From Solwaraspora sp. WMMA2056 (GTDB lineage: Bacteria > Actinomycetota > Actinomycetes > Mycobacteriales > Micromonosporaceae), in contig NZ_CP128360.1 of NCBI RefSeq assembly GCF_030345095.1, positions 2,170,001-2,234,000 of the forward strand: 64,000 bases of DNA. Reading direction: 5' to 3'. Of this stretch, positions 24,503-33,445 are shown piece after piece. Positions within the stretch are counted from its first letter, which is position 1; the number at the start of each line of letters is the position of its first letter. The translations under genes and the position numbers were made by a program. The notes beneath the pieces are model-generated. The model searched no databases. It had not been told where the DNA came from and was given only the letters and a program-made list of their open reading frames with translations.

Positions 24503-24707
24503 ACTCGGACGGTTCCGGCAGGTCGCAGTCGACCTGCGGGTTGACGCCGATGTAGTTCAGCGGGCCGGCGAGCACCGTGACGATGGTGCTGCCGGCGTGC
24601 GCGCAGTTGGTGTCGTCGCGTTCGAAGTAGCCACGTTGCACCGCCGCCACCAGACCGATGACCAGCCAGATGAGCACGATCACCCCGGATATCGAACCGC
24701 GTCGCAT
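24501..24707 (-). CDS. Small membrane protein, hypothetical
   Basis: A 68-aa protein. Residues 6-24 form one membrane segment (SGVIVLIWLVIGLVAAVQ). A short extracellular part follows with two Cys (NCAHAG and VDCDLPEPSE) that could form a disulfide. A strong ribosome-binding site (GAGGAGG) precedes the ATG. The compact pattern with the NYIGVNPQVDCDLP tail looks conserved in actinomycetes from memory. The function is unknown. Confidence 0.75.
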   Translation of the reverse strand: MRRGSISGVIVLIWLVIGLVAAVQRGYFERDDTNCAHAGSTIVTVLAGPLNYIGVNPQVDCDLPEPSE

Positions 24708-24853
24708 CGTTTCCTCCTCAAGGTCACTTCGCCGTACCGGCCCGTCTCGGGCGGGGGCCCGTCGGGTTCCGCGTCGGCGGATGGGCACCCTTGTACCCAG
24801 CGGCGCGTCCCCGGTAACGCCGTCACCTCGCCCGCCGGGTCCGGTAACGACGA

Positions 24854-25567
24854 TCAGCCGGTGGCCACCCGGCAGAACTGCCGCCGCCCGACCTGCGGCA
24901 CGACCTCGTCGCGGACCACGACCTCCATCGTGGCCAGTTCGGTGCGCAGCAGCTCCGCCTCGGCCCGGTCGTCGCGGTCCAGGGCGCGCTGGCGGGCGGT
25001 GAACAGCGCGTCCGCGCCGGCGGGCAGCCCCGGCAGGCCGGGCACCCACAGGCGGTACGCCGACCGGTACGGATCACCGTCGGGCCGCCACGGGTAGCCG
25101 TACCGGGTCAACGTGGCATCGAGCCGCGCGGCCGGGACGTCACCCGCCCGGGAACACAGTTCCTCGCCACGGTGGCCGAGCACCACCAACCTGGTGCCGT
25201 CCAGGAACACCGCACCGACCTCGCTTCGGCGTACCGTCGCCTGGAACTCGCCGCGCCGCAACGTCAACCGGTCCCGGCCGACCACGACGGACAGATGTTC
25301 GTCGGCGTCGGCGGCGGCCAGCACCAGGCCGGCGACGACCCCCAGCAGCACCCCGCCGATCAACGCCGGCACCGGCGGCACCGCGTCGATCAGGCGCAGC
25401 GGGCCGGCCAACGGCACCCAGGGCAGGCTCAGCGCCCAGCCGGCAACCGGCTTGACCAGTGCGCCGACCCCGGCGCCGAGCCCGGCGAGCAGGACGGCCA
25501 CGCCGTACCGCTGCCCGGGACCGGGCCCCACGACGGTGCCGGCACCATCAGGGTCAGGCGATGTCAC
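24854..25567 (-). CDS. YqeB-like membrane protein
   Basis: A 237-aa protein with two hydrophobic regions near the N-terminus (VAVLLAGLGAGVGALVKPVAGW and ALIGGVLLGVVAGLVLAA). A PH-like cytoplasmic domain follows (LSVVVGRDRLTLRRGEFQ, DGTRLVVLGHRGEEL), then a helical C-terminal part with a YPWRPDGDPY motif. This matches the YqeB family, of unknown function. The GTG start overlaps the end of the ABC-2 permease, so it is the third gene of that operon. Confidence 0.7.
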   Translation of the reverse strand: MTSPDPDGAGTVVGPGPGQRYGVAVLLAGLGAGVGALVKPVAGWALSLPWVPLAGPLRLIDAVPPVPALIGGVLLGVVAGLVLAAADADEHLSVVVGRDRLTLRRGEFQATVRRSEVGAVFLDGTRLVVLGHRGEELCSRAGDVPAARLDATLTRYGYPWRPDGDPYRSAYRLWVPGLPGLPAGADALFTARQRALDRDDRAEAELLRTELATMEVVVRDEVVPQVGRRQFCRVATG

Positions 25568-26288
25568 GGCGCTGGATCCGCAGCATCCCGGCGACCAGCG
25601 GCAGCAGCACCCAGGCCGCCACCGACGTGGCCAACCGGGCCCACTGCCCGGCGGTCACCTCGGCGGTCAGCAGCGGCTCGGTGGTCAACGTGAGGTCCAG
25701 CCACTCGGCGACGCCGCGCAGCCGTACGACGATGCCGCCGAGGACGGTCCACACCGTCGGCAGCAACAGCAGCAGCACGATCGCGACCGGGGTGTTCAGC
25801 AGCAGCATGCCGAACGCCACCCCCATCACCACGTTGATCACCTGGAACAGGGCGGCGTAGCCGATCAGCGCCGCCTCGATCCGCCAGCTGCCGGTGCCGC
25901 CGGTCGCCGACGCGACCGCCATCCCGGCCGCCGCCGACGCCAGGCTGGTCAGCACCGAGGCGACCGAGGCGACGACCGCCGCGGCCAGCTTCGCCGCCAG
26001 CACCCGGTGGCGTACCGGCACCAGCGCGAAGGTGGTCAACGCGGTGCGCTGCGACCATTCGGTCGTCACCAGCAGCACCCCCAGGACCGGCAGCAGGAAC
26101 GCGACCGGCAGCAGCGCCAGCACGAACAAGGTCGCGAAGGTCTGCTCGGCCGGCTCGGCGAAGATCACCATCACGGTGACGATCGCCGCCGTCGACAGCC
26201 CGATCGCCCCGAGCAGCCACGAACCGGCCCGGGTGTCGAGCATCTTGCGCAGCTCGACCAGGATCAGCCGCCACCACAGTGCGTTCAT
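25554..26288 (-). CDS. ABC-2 type permease
   Basis: A 244-aa integral membrane protein with six hydrophobic segments at about 20-45, 55-80, 100-125, 135-165, 168-190 and 215-238. After the second helix it has the VTTEWSQRTALTTFALVP motif, standard for NatB/YhaP-like ABC-2 permeases. The start overlaps the ATPase stop by ATGA. The ATPase is also of the NatA/CcmA type, so they form an exporter of unknown cargo. Confidence 0.88.
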   Translation of the reverse strand: MNALWWRLILVELRKMLDTRAGSWLLGAIGLSTAAIVTVMVIFAEPAEQTFATLFVLALLPVAFLLPVLGVLLVTTEWSQRTALTTFALVPVRHRVLAAKLAAAVVASVASVLTSLASAAAGMAVASATGGTGSWRIEAALIGYAALFQVINVVMGVAFGMLLLNTPVAIVLLLLLPTVWTVLGGIVVRLRGVAEWLDLTLTTEPLLTAEVTAGQWARLATSVAAWVLLPLVAGMLRIQRRDIA

Positions 26289-27184
26289 CGGACCGCCTCC
26301 CGTACCGAGTCACCTGCGGTCAGGGCCAGGAACATCTGCTCCAGGCCGCCGTTGTCCGCCGGCCGCAGCTCCAGCAGCACGGCACCGATCTGCGCCGCGA
26401 CCTGACCGACCGCCTCCGGTCCGGCCTGCACCAGCAGCCGGCCGTCGACCTCGTCGACGGCCAGGCCGGCCCGGTGCAGCGCCGCCCGCAACGCCTGCGG
26501 GTCCCGGGCCCGGACCAGGGTGCCGGCGTCGCCGGCGAGCAGCTCCGCCTTGTCGCCGTCGGCGACGATCCGGCCACCCCCGATCACCACCAGCCGGTCC
26601 GCCACCGCCTCCACCTCCCGCAGCAGATGGGAGGAGAGCAGCACCGTGCCGCCCCGGTCGGCGAAGTCCCGCAGCAGCTCCCGCATCCAGAAGATGCCCT
26701 CCGGATCCAGCCCGTTCGCCGGCTCGTCGAGGACCAGCACCCGGGGCTCGCCGAGCAGCGCGTGCGCCAGGCCGAGCCGCTGGCGCATCCCCAGCGAGTA
26801 GGCCCGCACCCGGCGACGGGCCGCCGCCTGGTTGAGCCCGACCTGGTCGAGCAGTTCACCGACCCGTCGGCCCGGCACCCCCATGGCCAGCGCCGCGACG
26901 GTCAGCGTCTCCCGGCCGCTGCGGCCCGGGTGCATCGCCGCCGCGTCCAGCAGTACGCCGACCACCCGCCCCGGATCGGTCAGCCGCCGGTACGGCACCC
27001 CGTCGACGGTGGCGGAGCCGGCCGAGGCGGCGGCCAGGCCGCAGAGCATCCGCAGCGTGGTGGACTTGCCGGCGCCGTTCGGCCCGAGGAATCCGGTCAC
27101 CGTGCCCGCAGCGCAGGCGAACGACACGTCGTCGACGGCGACCTGCCGCCCGTACCGTTTGGTGAGGTTGCGTATCTCGATCAC
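26285..27184 (-). CDS. ABC transporter ATP-binding protein (NatA/CcmA type)
   Basis: A 299-aa ATPase with Walker A GPNGAGKST, Q-loop region (VVGVLLDAAAMHPGRSGRE), signature YSLGMRQRLGLAHALLGE, Walker B VLVLDEPANGLDPEG and switch His in LLSSHLL. The C-terminal 80 residues are the accessory domain of drug-resistance ATPases (EQMFLALTAG near the end). The GTG at 27184 starts directly before IEIRNLTKRYG. The operon continues with the permease and the YqeB-like gene. It diverges from a kinase/regulator pair that may control it. Confidence 0.9.
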   Translation of the reverse strand: MIEIRNLTKRYGRQVAVDDVSFACAAGTVTGFLGPNGAGKSTTLRMLCGLAAASAGSATVDGVPYRRLTDPGRVVGVLLDAAAMHPGRSGRETLTVAALAMGVPGRRVGELLDQVGLNQAAARRRVRAYSLGMRQRLGLAHALLGEPRVLVLDEPANGLDPEGIFWMRELLRDFADRGGTVLLSSHLLREVEAVADRLVVIGGGRIVADGDKAELLAGDAGTLVRARDPQALRAALHRAGLAVDEVDGRLLVQAGPEAVGQVAAQIGAVLLELRPADNGGLEQMFLALTAGDSVREAVR

Positions 27185-27266
27185 CGCACCAGCGTCGCGG
27201 TCGGGCAGCCGCCGGCGCAGCGGCCGACGGTCGATCCCGGGGCGTCGTCGGACCATTGTCGGATGA

Positions 27267-27300
27267 ACTTTGGTCGGTGCTCCGGTGCCGACTTTGGTCG
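27267..27300. promoter_or_regulatory. Direct repeat in divergent spacer
   Basis: ACTTTGGTCG occurs at 27267 and 27291, period 24 bp, between the divergent ABC ATPase and kinase genes. Direct repeats of this kind often bind LuxR-type response regulators. It ends 38 bp before the kinase ATG. Confidence 0.45.
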
Positions 27301-27337
27301 CTGTCGCGGGTCGGCGCCGGTTCCGTACGCTGGGCGG

Positions 27338-28600
27338 ATGAGTGCGGTGCCGGCTCCGGAGAACCCCTGGCTGCTGCCTGCGGCACTGGTCGCCGAGCCG
27401 GCCGGCACCCGGCGGCGCAGCACCCGCGACTGGATCGTCGACGGTGTCGCGTTCGGGCTCGCCGTCGCCTACCTGGTCTGGGCGGCCTGGGACCTGCGGC
27501 AGCCGCAGCCCACGATGACCGCCGCCGGGCCGTCGTCGGACTGGCTGTACCGCCTCGACGTGGCGCTCGGGCTGGTCGGCTGCGCGGCGATCTGGGTACG
27601 CCGACGCTGGCCGTTGGCGTTGGTGGTGCTGGCCGCGCCGGTCGGGCTGCTGTCGGTGACCGGCGGTATCGCGCTGCTGGTGCTGCTGTTCACCCTGGCG
27701 GTGCACCGGCCGTTCCTGATCGCGGCGGCGGCGACCGCCGGGCACCTGGTGCTCGCGCCGGTGTACTACCTGGTCTACCCCGACCCGGATCTGAGCCTGA
27801 TCGGGGCGGTGAGCTTCACCGGTCTGGTGCTCGGGGCCGTGCTCGCCTGGGGGATGTTCGTGCGGGCCCGCCGGCAGCTGATCCTGTCGCTGCGGGACCG
27901 GGCCCACCGCGCCGAGGCCGAGCAGCAGCTCCGGGTCAGCCAGGCCCGGCAGTTGGAACGCACCCGGATCGCCCGGGAGATGCACGACGTCCTGGCGCAC
28001 CGGATATCCCTGCTCAGCCTGCACGCCGGGGCGTTGGAGTTCCGCCCGGACGCGCCCCGTGAGGAGGTCACCCGGGCCGCCGGGGTGATCCGGGTGACCG
28101 CCCATCAGGCGCTGCAGGACCTGCGGGAGGTGATCGGCGTACTGCGCACCGACCCTGCCCCGGACGACCGACCGGCGGAGCCGTCCCAGCCTCCCCAACC
28201 TCCCCAGCCGACCCTGGCCGACCTTCCGGCCCTGGTCGACGAGTCCCGGCAGGCCGGCGCCCGGGTACGTCTGGTCGACCGGATCGACGGCGCGCCGGAA
28301 CTGCCGACCGGGCTCGGCCGTACGGCGTACCGGATCGTGCAGGAGGGCCTGACCAACTCCCGTAAGCATGCCCCCGGTGCGGCGGCCCGGGTCACCATGA
28401 CCGGTCGGCCCGGTGACGGGCTGACCATCGAGGTCGTCAACCGTAAGCCGCTGGCACCGGCGGCCACCGCCATTCCGGGCACCGGTACCGGGCTGGTCGG
28501 CCTCGCCGAACGCGCCGCCCTGGCCGGTGGCCGGCTGGTCCACGGTCCGACCGAAACCGGTGACTTCCGACTCGCCGTCTGGCTGCCGTGGCCGACGTGA
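27338..28600 (+). CDS. Two-component sensor histidine kinase (NarL/DesK type)
   Basis: A 420-aa membrane kinase. The hydrophobic region spans about 30-180. The HisKA_3 helix has its phospho-acceptor His near residue 216 (AREMHDVLAHRISLLSLHAG). A Pro/Gln-rich loop (PSQPPQPPQPT) precedes the ATPase domain, which shows VQEGLTNSRKHAP and GLVGLAERAALAGGRL. It overlaps its response regulator by 13 bp. The divergent ABC exporter is the obvious candidate target. Confidence 0.9.
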   Translation: MSAVPAPENPWLLPAALVAEPAGTRRRSTRDWIVDGVAFGLAVAYLVWAAWDLRQPQPTMTAAGPSSDWLYRLDVALGLVGCAAIWVRRRWPLALVVLAAPVGLLSVTGGIALLVLLFTLAVHRPFLIAAAATAGHLVLAPVYYLVYPDPDLSLIGAVSFTGLVLGAVLAWGMFVRARRQLILSLRDRAHRAEAEQQLRVSQARQLERTRIAREMHDVLAHRISLLSLHAGALEFRPDAPREEVTRAAGVIRVTAHQALQDLREVIGVLRTDPAPDDRPAEPSQPPQPPQPTLADLPALVDESRQAGARVRLVDRIDGAPELPTGLGRTAYRIVQEGLTNSRKHAPGAAARVTMTGRPGDGLTIEVVNRKPLAPAATAIPGTGTGLVGLAERAALAGGRLVHGPTETGDFRLAVWLPWPT

Positions 28601-29424
28601 CACCGGCATCCGACGCGGCGGACCCGCCGGCGGCGGCCGGCCGGACCGGCCCGACCGGACCGGCTGTGATCAGGGTCCTGATCGTCGACGACGATCCGCT
28701 GGTCCGGGCCGGCCTGTCGATGATCCTCGGCGGCGCGGCCGAGCTGCGGGTCGTCGGTGAGGCCGGCGACGGTGCCGAGGTGCCGGCGGCGGTCGCCGCC
28801 TGCCGACCGGACGTGGTGCTGATGGACATCCGGATGCCGCAGGTCGACGGGCTGGCCGCCACCGAGGCGCTGCGCGCCCGGCCCGACGCGCCCCAGGTGG
28901 TGGTGCTGACCACGTTCGACGCCGACGAGTACGTGCTGCGGGCGTTACGGGCCGGGGCCAGCGGCTTCCTGCTCAAGGACACCCCACCGGCGGAGATCGT
29001 CGCCGCCGTGCGTCGGGTGCACGCCGGGGAGCCGATGCTCTCCCCGGCGGTCATCCGCCGGCTCATCACCCATGTGGCGGGACTGCCTGCCGACCCGGCC
29101 ACCGCCGTCGGGCCGTCCGGTGTCCCGGCCACCGCAGTCGGGCCGCACGCGGTCCCGGCCACCGCCGTCGGGCGGCGGCCGGGACCGCAGCGGGAGCAGG
29201 CCGGGCGCCGGGACCGCGCCCGCCGACTCCTGGACCAGCTGAGCCCACGGGAACGCGACGTCGCCGTCGCGGTCGGCCAGGGCCGGTCCAACGCGGAGAT
29301 CGCCGCCGAGCTGTTCATGAGCGTCGCGACGGTCAAGGCGTACGTGTCCCGGCTGCTGGCCCGGCTGGAGCTGAACAACCGGGTGCAGGTCGCGCTGCTG
29401 GTGCACGACGCCGACCTGTGCTGA
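28588..29424 (+). CDS. LuxR/NarL-family response regulator with repeat-containing linker
   Basis: A 278-aa regulator. The receiver domain (about 27-150) has VLIVDDDPLVRAG, phospho-acceptor Asp near residue 80 (VVLMDIRMP) and FLLKDTPP. The linker (about 165-215) is longer than normal because of three PATAVG repeats and an Arg-rich stretch. The LuxR helix-turn-helix is at about 216-272 (LSPRERDVAVAVGQGRSNAEIA). The GTG start lies inside the kinase gene, so expression is coupled to it. Confidence 0.9.
   Translation: MADVTPASDAADPPAAAGRTGPTGPAVIRVLIVDDDPLVRAGLSMILGGAAELRVVGEAGDGAEVPAAVAACRPDVVLMDIRMPQVDGLAATEALRARPDAPQVVVLTTFDADEYVLRALRAGASGFLLKDTPPAEIVAAVRRVHAGEPMLSPAVIRRLITHVAGLPADPATAVGPSGVPATAVGPHAVPATAVGRRPGPQREQAGRRDRARRLLDQLSPRERDVAVAVGQGRSNAEIAAELFMSVATVKAYVSRLLARLELNNRVQVALLVHDADLC
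29094..29174 (+). repeat. 30-bp in-frame tandem repeat
   Basis: Units begin at 29094, 29124 and 29154, each opening CCCGGCCACCGC(C/A)GTCGGG. They encode PATAVG modules in the linker between the receiver and DNA-binding domains. The third copy is partial. Confidence 0.8.
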
Positions 29425-29467
29425 CGACGCCGGTGACGTGGATACCGTCCGGCACCCGTGGCACCGG

Positions 29468-30184
29468 TCAGGCGTCGAGCACCCGGCCGGCGAGGTCGCC
29501 CCGGTCGAAGGAGACGAAGACGTCGCCGAGGCGGTCCAGCAGGTAGCGGCGTTCCTCCGGGCTGAGCCCGCCGACGAAGTCGTGCACCGTCTCGGCGATC
29601 ACCGAACCCTGCTGGTCGGTGCCGCCGGTCAGCTTCGTCGCGACCCGTTCGAAGGTGTCGTCGAGCAGCGGCTCCAAGGTGCCCGGATGGTGCGCCAGCC
29701 AGTAGCAGCGGGCGGTCGTCGGATCGGTGAGCACCCGCTCCCGCAGGTACGTCATCTGCTCCTGCTCCAGTTGGTGACGCATGCGCTGCAACCGCAGTTC
29801 CCGGCTGAGTTTGTCGACCATCTTGGTGTCCTGCTCGGCCTCGCTGTCCACCTTGAGGCTGATCGTGCAGCTCAACAGCCGTAGATGCGAGGCGGTCAGG
29901 TCCACCTGCGGCATCCGGGTGTTGAGCTCGGCCTCCAGCATGGTCCGCTCGGTGACCTTGCGGTTGGCGGCGATCCGGCGGGCGGCGTCGAGCAGACACC
30001 AGCGCAGCGTGGCCGCCGCCCGGTCACTGGGGCGCAGCGGCTGCCAGGCGGCGGTGAAGGTGGCGACGAACTCGGTGCCGGCCAGGGCGGCCGGCAGCCG
30101 GTCGGTGAAGACGTCCTGGGCCGGCGGGGGCGCAGGGACGGGCGGCACGGGGGCGCGGAACAGGTCGAGGAATCCGGGCATCAC
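29468..30184 (-). CDS. Conserved hypothetical protein in the cyclase/STAND cluster
   Basis: A 238-aa protein with no signal peptide and a Pro-rich start (APVPPVPAPPPAQ). The middle (about 60-115) alternates helix and strand (TLRWCLLDAARRIAANRKVTERT, then LRLLSCTISLKVDSEAEQ). It runs into a long charged amphipathic helix (about 118-150), a tempting but unproven echo of SPFH/band-7 topology. The tail is helical. The ATG overlaps the STAND-like gene's stop, so it is the last gene of that operon. I do not recognise the family. Confidence 0.65.
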   Translation of the reverse strand: MMPGFLDLFRAPVPPVPAPPPAQDVFTDRLPAALAGTEFVATFTAAWQPLRPSDRAAATLRWCLLDAARRIAANRKVTERTMLEAELNTRMPQVDLTASHLRLLSCTISLKVDSEAEQDTKMVDKLSRELRLQRMRHQLEQEQMTYLRERVLTDPTTARCYWLAHHPGTLEPLLDDTFERVATKLTGGTDQQGSVIAETVHDFVGGLSPEERRYLLDRLGDVFVSFDRGDLAGRVLDA

Positions 30185-32391
30185 AGCTCCTGGGAAGGGC
30201 GGGAGAGCCGGCGGGCCGTGATCGGGTCCGCACGGTGCAGCTGATGAACGAGGTGCCGCCGCAGCACCGCCTGGCGGGCCGGGTCGTCGCTGGTCGGCCA
30301 GGCGGCCAGCAGCGCCCGCAACCGGGCCACCCGGCGGCCGGCGGCCGGACCGGCGGTGACGGTACGGCCGAGCACGTGGGTCAGGGTGCCGACGATCTCC
30401 GGGTCGGCGGCGGCGTCGTCGAACCAGCGGTGCAGCAGCGTCTCGATGCCGTCCGGCAGTTGCCGGGCGTCCAACGCCCGACCCAGCGCCATGCCGACGT
30501 CGTCCTGCACCGCCACCGCCGCGTCGACGACCTCGGTGAGTACCGCGTCCGGCCGCCGTACCCGAAGCGGCGCGGTACCGACGGTGTCACCGGCGGCGGT
30601 GTCGTCCGTTGCGGCCGGAGCACCGACGGTGTCGTCCGCGTCGCCGCCGGCCGGGTCTCCGGCGGGGCCGGTGCCCGGCGGGCGGCCCAGGCGCTCCAGC
30701 GCGCGGGCGGCGAGCGCTGCCCGTTGCGGCTGATCGCCGGCCAGCCAGTGGGCCAGCCGCAGCAGCACCGGCTGTCGCAGCCGGGACCGCTGCCAGAGGG
30801 CGGCGAGCGCGGCGAGCACCGCGTCGTCGACCTCGACCAGCCCGTGCCGGGCCAGATGGCTCAGCCGCACCATGGCCTGCTCGACGTAGAAGTCGGCGAG
30901 CTGACCGCCGCACACCTCGGCCACGGTGATCAGCAGCTGGGGTCGGCCGCCCGAGTGCGCCCAGCGGTAGAGGTGCTGGCGGACCGCCGCACCGATTTCC
31001 GGGCTGAGCGCGGCGATGCCGAGGATCTGCACCAGCGTGGCACGCAGCTCGGCCCGGCGGCTCCAGGGCGACGCCACCTGGCCGAGGACCTCCGGGGCAC
31101 GTCGCCGCAGCGCCGTGTGCAGGACCATTTCGGCGCTGCGGGCGGCCAGTGTCCGGTCCACGCTGGACCGCTGCTGGTCACCTCGCACCGGCAGGTCGGC
31201 CACCCACCGCCACAGCTCCGTCTGGAAGGTGTCGGCCCGGTCGGTGATGACGAAGTCGAGCACCGCCTCGGCGTACCGGGCCCGGCGGAACCGGACCACG
31301 TGATCGGGGCCGAGGTCGGCGTCGACCGCGGCGACGAGGGCCCGTACGCCGTCGCGGCGCAGCCCGGCAGGCTGTGCGGGGTCGGTGAGTCGGGCGTCGA
31401 GCGCCTCGGCGGCGGCCAGCACCCGCCCGGCGCGGGAACCCTCCAACGCGGCGGCGGCCACCAGGAAGGCGCGGTGGTGCGGATCCGGGTGCTGGTGGAA
31501 CCAGGTGGTCAGCTCGGCCTCCCAGTTGTGGTACGCCGAGAGCAGCGCGGCGACGACCTCCTTGCCGGCCGGCGAGTCGGCGGCCACCGGCCCGACCGTC
31601 ACGGCCAGCACGTCGGCGGCGAGCTGCGCCAGCCGTACCGCCTCGGCCGGTGCCGCTGCGGCCAGCAGCTCGACCACCTGCGGGTCGTCGACCAGCCAGC
31701 GCAGATCCAGGTCGGGGCGCAACCGGCGCAGCCGTAACCCGAGGACCTGACCCGGCGGGGGTACGCCGACCCGCAGTACCGGGCCGTCGCGTACCGCACC
31801 GAGCTGGGCCCACGTCGCCTCGGTGACGGTGACCGCGACGCTGGACCCGCGGCGCGCCAGGCTGGCGCAGTAGGCACCCAGGTCGCGGGCGAAGCCGTAC
31901 TGGATGTGGTGGGCCTGTTCGGGCAGTTCCAGCAGGTACGCGAAGCCCGTCGCGACCGGCAGCTCGGCGACGGTCAGCTGCTCCTGCCGCGCCGGATCGT
32001 ACGTCGGGCGGATCTCCCGCAGCTGTTGTCCGGTGCCCTGCAGCAGGCGCAGCGCCGCCGTGTACCGGCCGGTGCCGGGCCCGCCGACCAGGATCGCTCC
32101 GCCGTAGCGGCGCAGCAGGGTGAGCGCGCCGTCGCCGTCGAGCCGGTCGCCGCCGACGGTGTGGTAGCCGGGGTCGACAAAGCCGTCGAGCCGGTCCCGT
32201 ACGAAGTCGGGGCTGAGCTCGTGGTAGTCACGGACCCGCTGCACGTACTGGTGGAGTCCGCCGTAGACGGTGTGGGCGACCTGCCCGTCGTTGTGGGTGA
32301 CGGCGACGCTGGCGGCCGGCTCCGGGCCGAGTTCGTCGGCACCGAGCAGGTCGTCGTCGAGCAGATCGTCGAGTCCGTCGGTCAGTGTCAT
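30181..32391 (-). CDS. STAND-like protein with degenerate P-loop
   Basis: A 736-aa protein. An acidic N-terminal 25 residues and a helical adaptor region come first, then the NTPase core at about 95-330. Walker A reads VGGPGTGRYTA (103-111): Arg109 replaces the invariant Lys. The presumed Walker B reads AYLLELPE, with Glu in place of Asp. Both point to a STAND domain that no longer hydrolyses NTP. Residues 330-700 are all-helical, possibly solenoid repeats, with a Gly/Asp/Thr-rich break near 590-620. ATG 32391 overlaps the upstream stop by ATGA, so it is preferred over one nine codons earlier. Inactive STANDs are known from Aravind-group surveys of actinobacterial conflict systems. Confidence 0.7.
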   Translation of the reverse strand: MTLTDGLDDLLDDDLLGADELGPEPAASVAVTHNDGQVAHTVYGGLHQYVQRVRDYHELSPDFVRDRLDGFVDPGYHTVGGDRLDGDGALTLLRRYGGAILVGGPGTGRYTAALRLLQGTGQQLREIRPTYDPARQEQLTVAELPVATGFAYLLELPEQAHHIQYGFARDLGAYCASLARRGSSVAVTVTEATWAQLGAVRDGPVLRVGVPPPGQVLGLRLRRLRPDLDLRWLVDDPQVVELLAAAAPAEAVRLAQLAADVLAVTVGPVAADSPAGKEVVAALLSAYHNWEAELTTWFHQHPDPHHRAFLVAAAALEGSRAGRVLAAAEALDARLTDPAQPAGLRRDGVRALVAAVDADLGPDHVVRFRRARYAEAVLDFVITDRADTFQTELWRWVADLPVRGDQQRSSVDRTLAARSAEMVLHTALRRRAPEVLGQVASPWSRRAELRATLVQILGIAALSPEIGAAVRQHLYRWAHSGGRPQLLITVAEVCGGQLADFYVEQAMVRLSHLARHGLVEVDDAVLAALAALWQRSRLRQPVLLRLAHWLAGDQPQRAALAARALERLGRPPGTGPAGDPAGGDADDTVGAPAATDDTAAGDTVGTAPLRVRRPDAVLTEVVDAAVAVQDDVGMALGRALDARQLPDGIETLLHRWFDDAAADPEIVGTLTHVLGRTVTAGPAAGRRVARLRALLAAWPTSDDPARQAVLRRHLVHQLHRADPITARRLSRPSQEL

Positions 32392-33266
32392 CCGGTACGC
32401 CCACCCCGGGACTGCCACATCCCGCCGTTGACCTGGTTGGCGGCCTGCCCGGAGTTGCGCCGGATCCGTAGCTCACCCCGTTGGTCCGGGGCCCGTCGCG
32501 GGTCGGCGCCCGGCTCCCGGCCCGCGTCCGCGCCGGTGGGCTGGGCCGACCCGGCCTGGTCCTGCTCCGGCCCGGCCGGCTGCCCGGCCGGCTGCACCGC
32601 GAACCGGGGGGCCGCCAGCAGGCTGCCGGACGGCTCCGGCACGTACAGCCAGGCACGCTGGCTGAATCCCTTGCCCGGCACGCTCGCCGCGACCTCGATG
32701 AAATGGTCCGGGTGCCGGCTGGTGTAGCCGTCCCGGACGACGTCGCAGAAGACCCGGTCGGACAGGATCGCCGCGACGTGGGTGACCGACGGTTCGGCGG
32801 CGGCCAGCATGATCCGGACGGCGTCGGAGTCCAGCAGCCGGTGGGTGTCGTTGCGGGCGGTGCCGTTTCCCGAGTACTCGGGCCGGTCCGGGTCGACCGG
32901 CAGCGGGCCGACGTGCAGGCTGACCCGTAGCCGGATGACCGGCTGACCACGCAGGACCGTGGCGTTGTGGTTCGTCAGCACCTGCTGCAGGACGGCGAGG
33001 AACGGATGGACCAGCGCGGGCAGCAGCCTGGTCGGTACGCCGATGGCGAGCCCGTCACCGGTGTTGGCGAAGAACGGCGGCGACTGCCATGCCTCGCCCA
33101 CGCCGGACTCGTCGAACGCCTGGCGGACGAGCTGCGGAATCAGGTGGCTGATGTGCTGGTGGGTGCTGCCGGGCTCGGTGGTGAAGCCCAACGCGTCGAC
33201 CGCGAGGACGCCGGTGTACGGGGGCAGTTCCCTGGTGGTGGTGAATGGCGCAGGTATGGCGACCAC
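32388..33266 (-). CDS. Nucleotidyl-cyclase-fold protein with conserved catalytic residues
   Basis: A 292-aa protein. The cyclase-type core spans about 15-200. Metal-binding Asp candidates are Asp24 (VLAVDALGF) and Asp71 (ANTGDGLAIG). After a LRVSLHVGPL strand comes NDTHRLLD, whose Asn139 and Arg143 match the transition-state Asn and Arg of class III cyclases. The 80-residue tail is Pro/Gln/Arg-rich and disordered. I chose the GTG at 33266, which has AGGAG upstream; an ATG at 33335 adds 23 residues but has no such site. Active cyclase function is an inference. Gene order (CRP-like regulator, this, STAND-like, unknown) suggests a signalling unit. Confidence 0.7.
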   Translation of the reverse strand: MVAIPAPFTTTRELPPYTGVLAVDALGFTTEPGSTHQHISHLIPQLVRQAFDESGVGEAWQSPPFFANTGDGLAIGVPTRLLPALVHPFLAVLQQVLTNHNATVLRGQPVIRLRVSLHVGPLPVDPDRPEYSGNGTARNDTHRLLDSDAVRIMLAAAEPSVTHVAAILSDRVFCDVVRDGYTSRHPDHFIEVAASVPGKGFSQRAWLYVPEPSGSLLAAPRFAVQPAGQPAGPEQDQAGSAQPTGADAGREPGADPRRAPDQRGELRIRRNSGQAANQVNGGMWQSRGGRTG

Positions 33267-33445
33267 TGGTGCTCCTGTCGCTTCGAGATCGTCGGCCTCG
33301 CATCCTGCCGAGGATCCGGCACTGATCTCTGCCATCCAGTGGGCACAGTCGCTATTTGCCGGCGACTATGCACCCTCGACGGACCGCAGCCGCCTGAACA
33401 GGGCGCTACTTGATCGACAGTTGGGGGTGCCGTCGACCTGTTCGG

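Noticed and set aside
26285-28609. A 774-aa minus-strand frame covering the ABC ATPase and the kinase region
   Set aside because: Only the ATPase part has motifs. The extension is antisense to the kinase gene with its HisKA and ATPase motifs.
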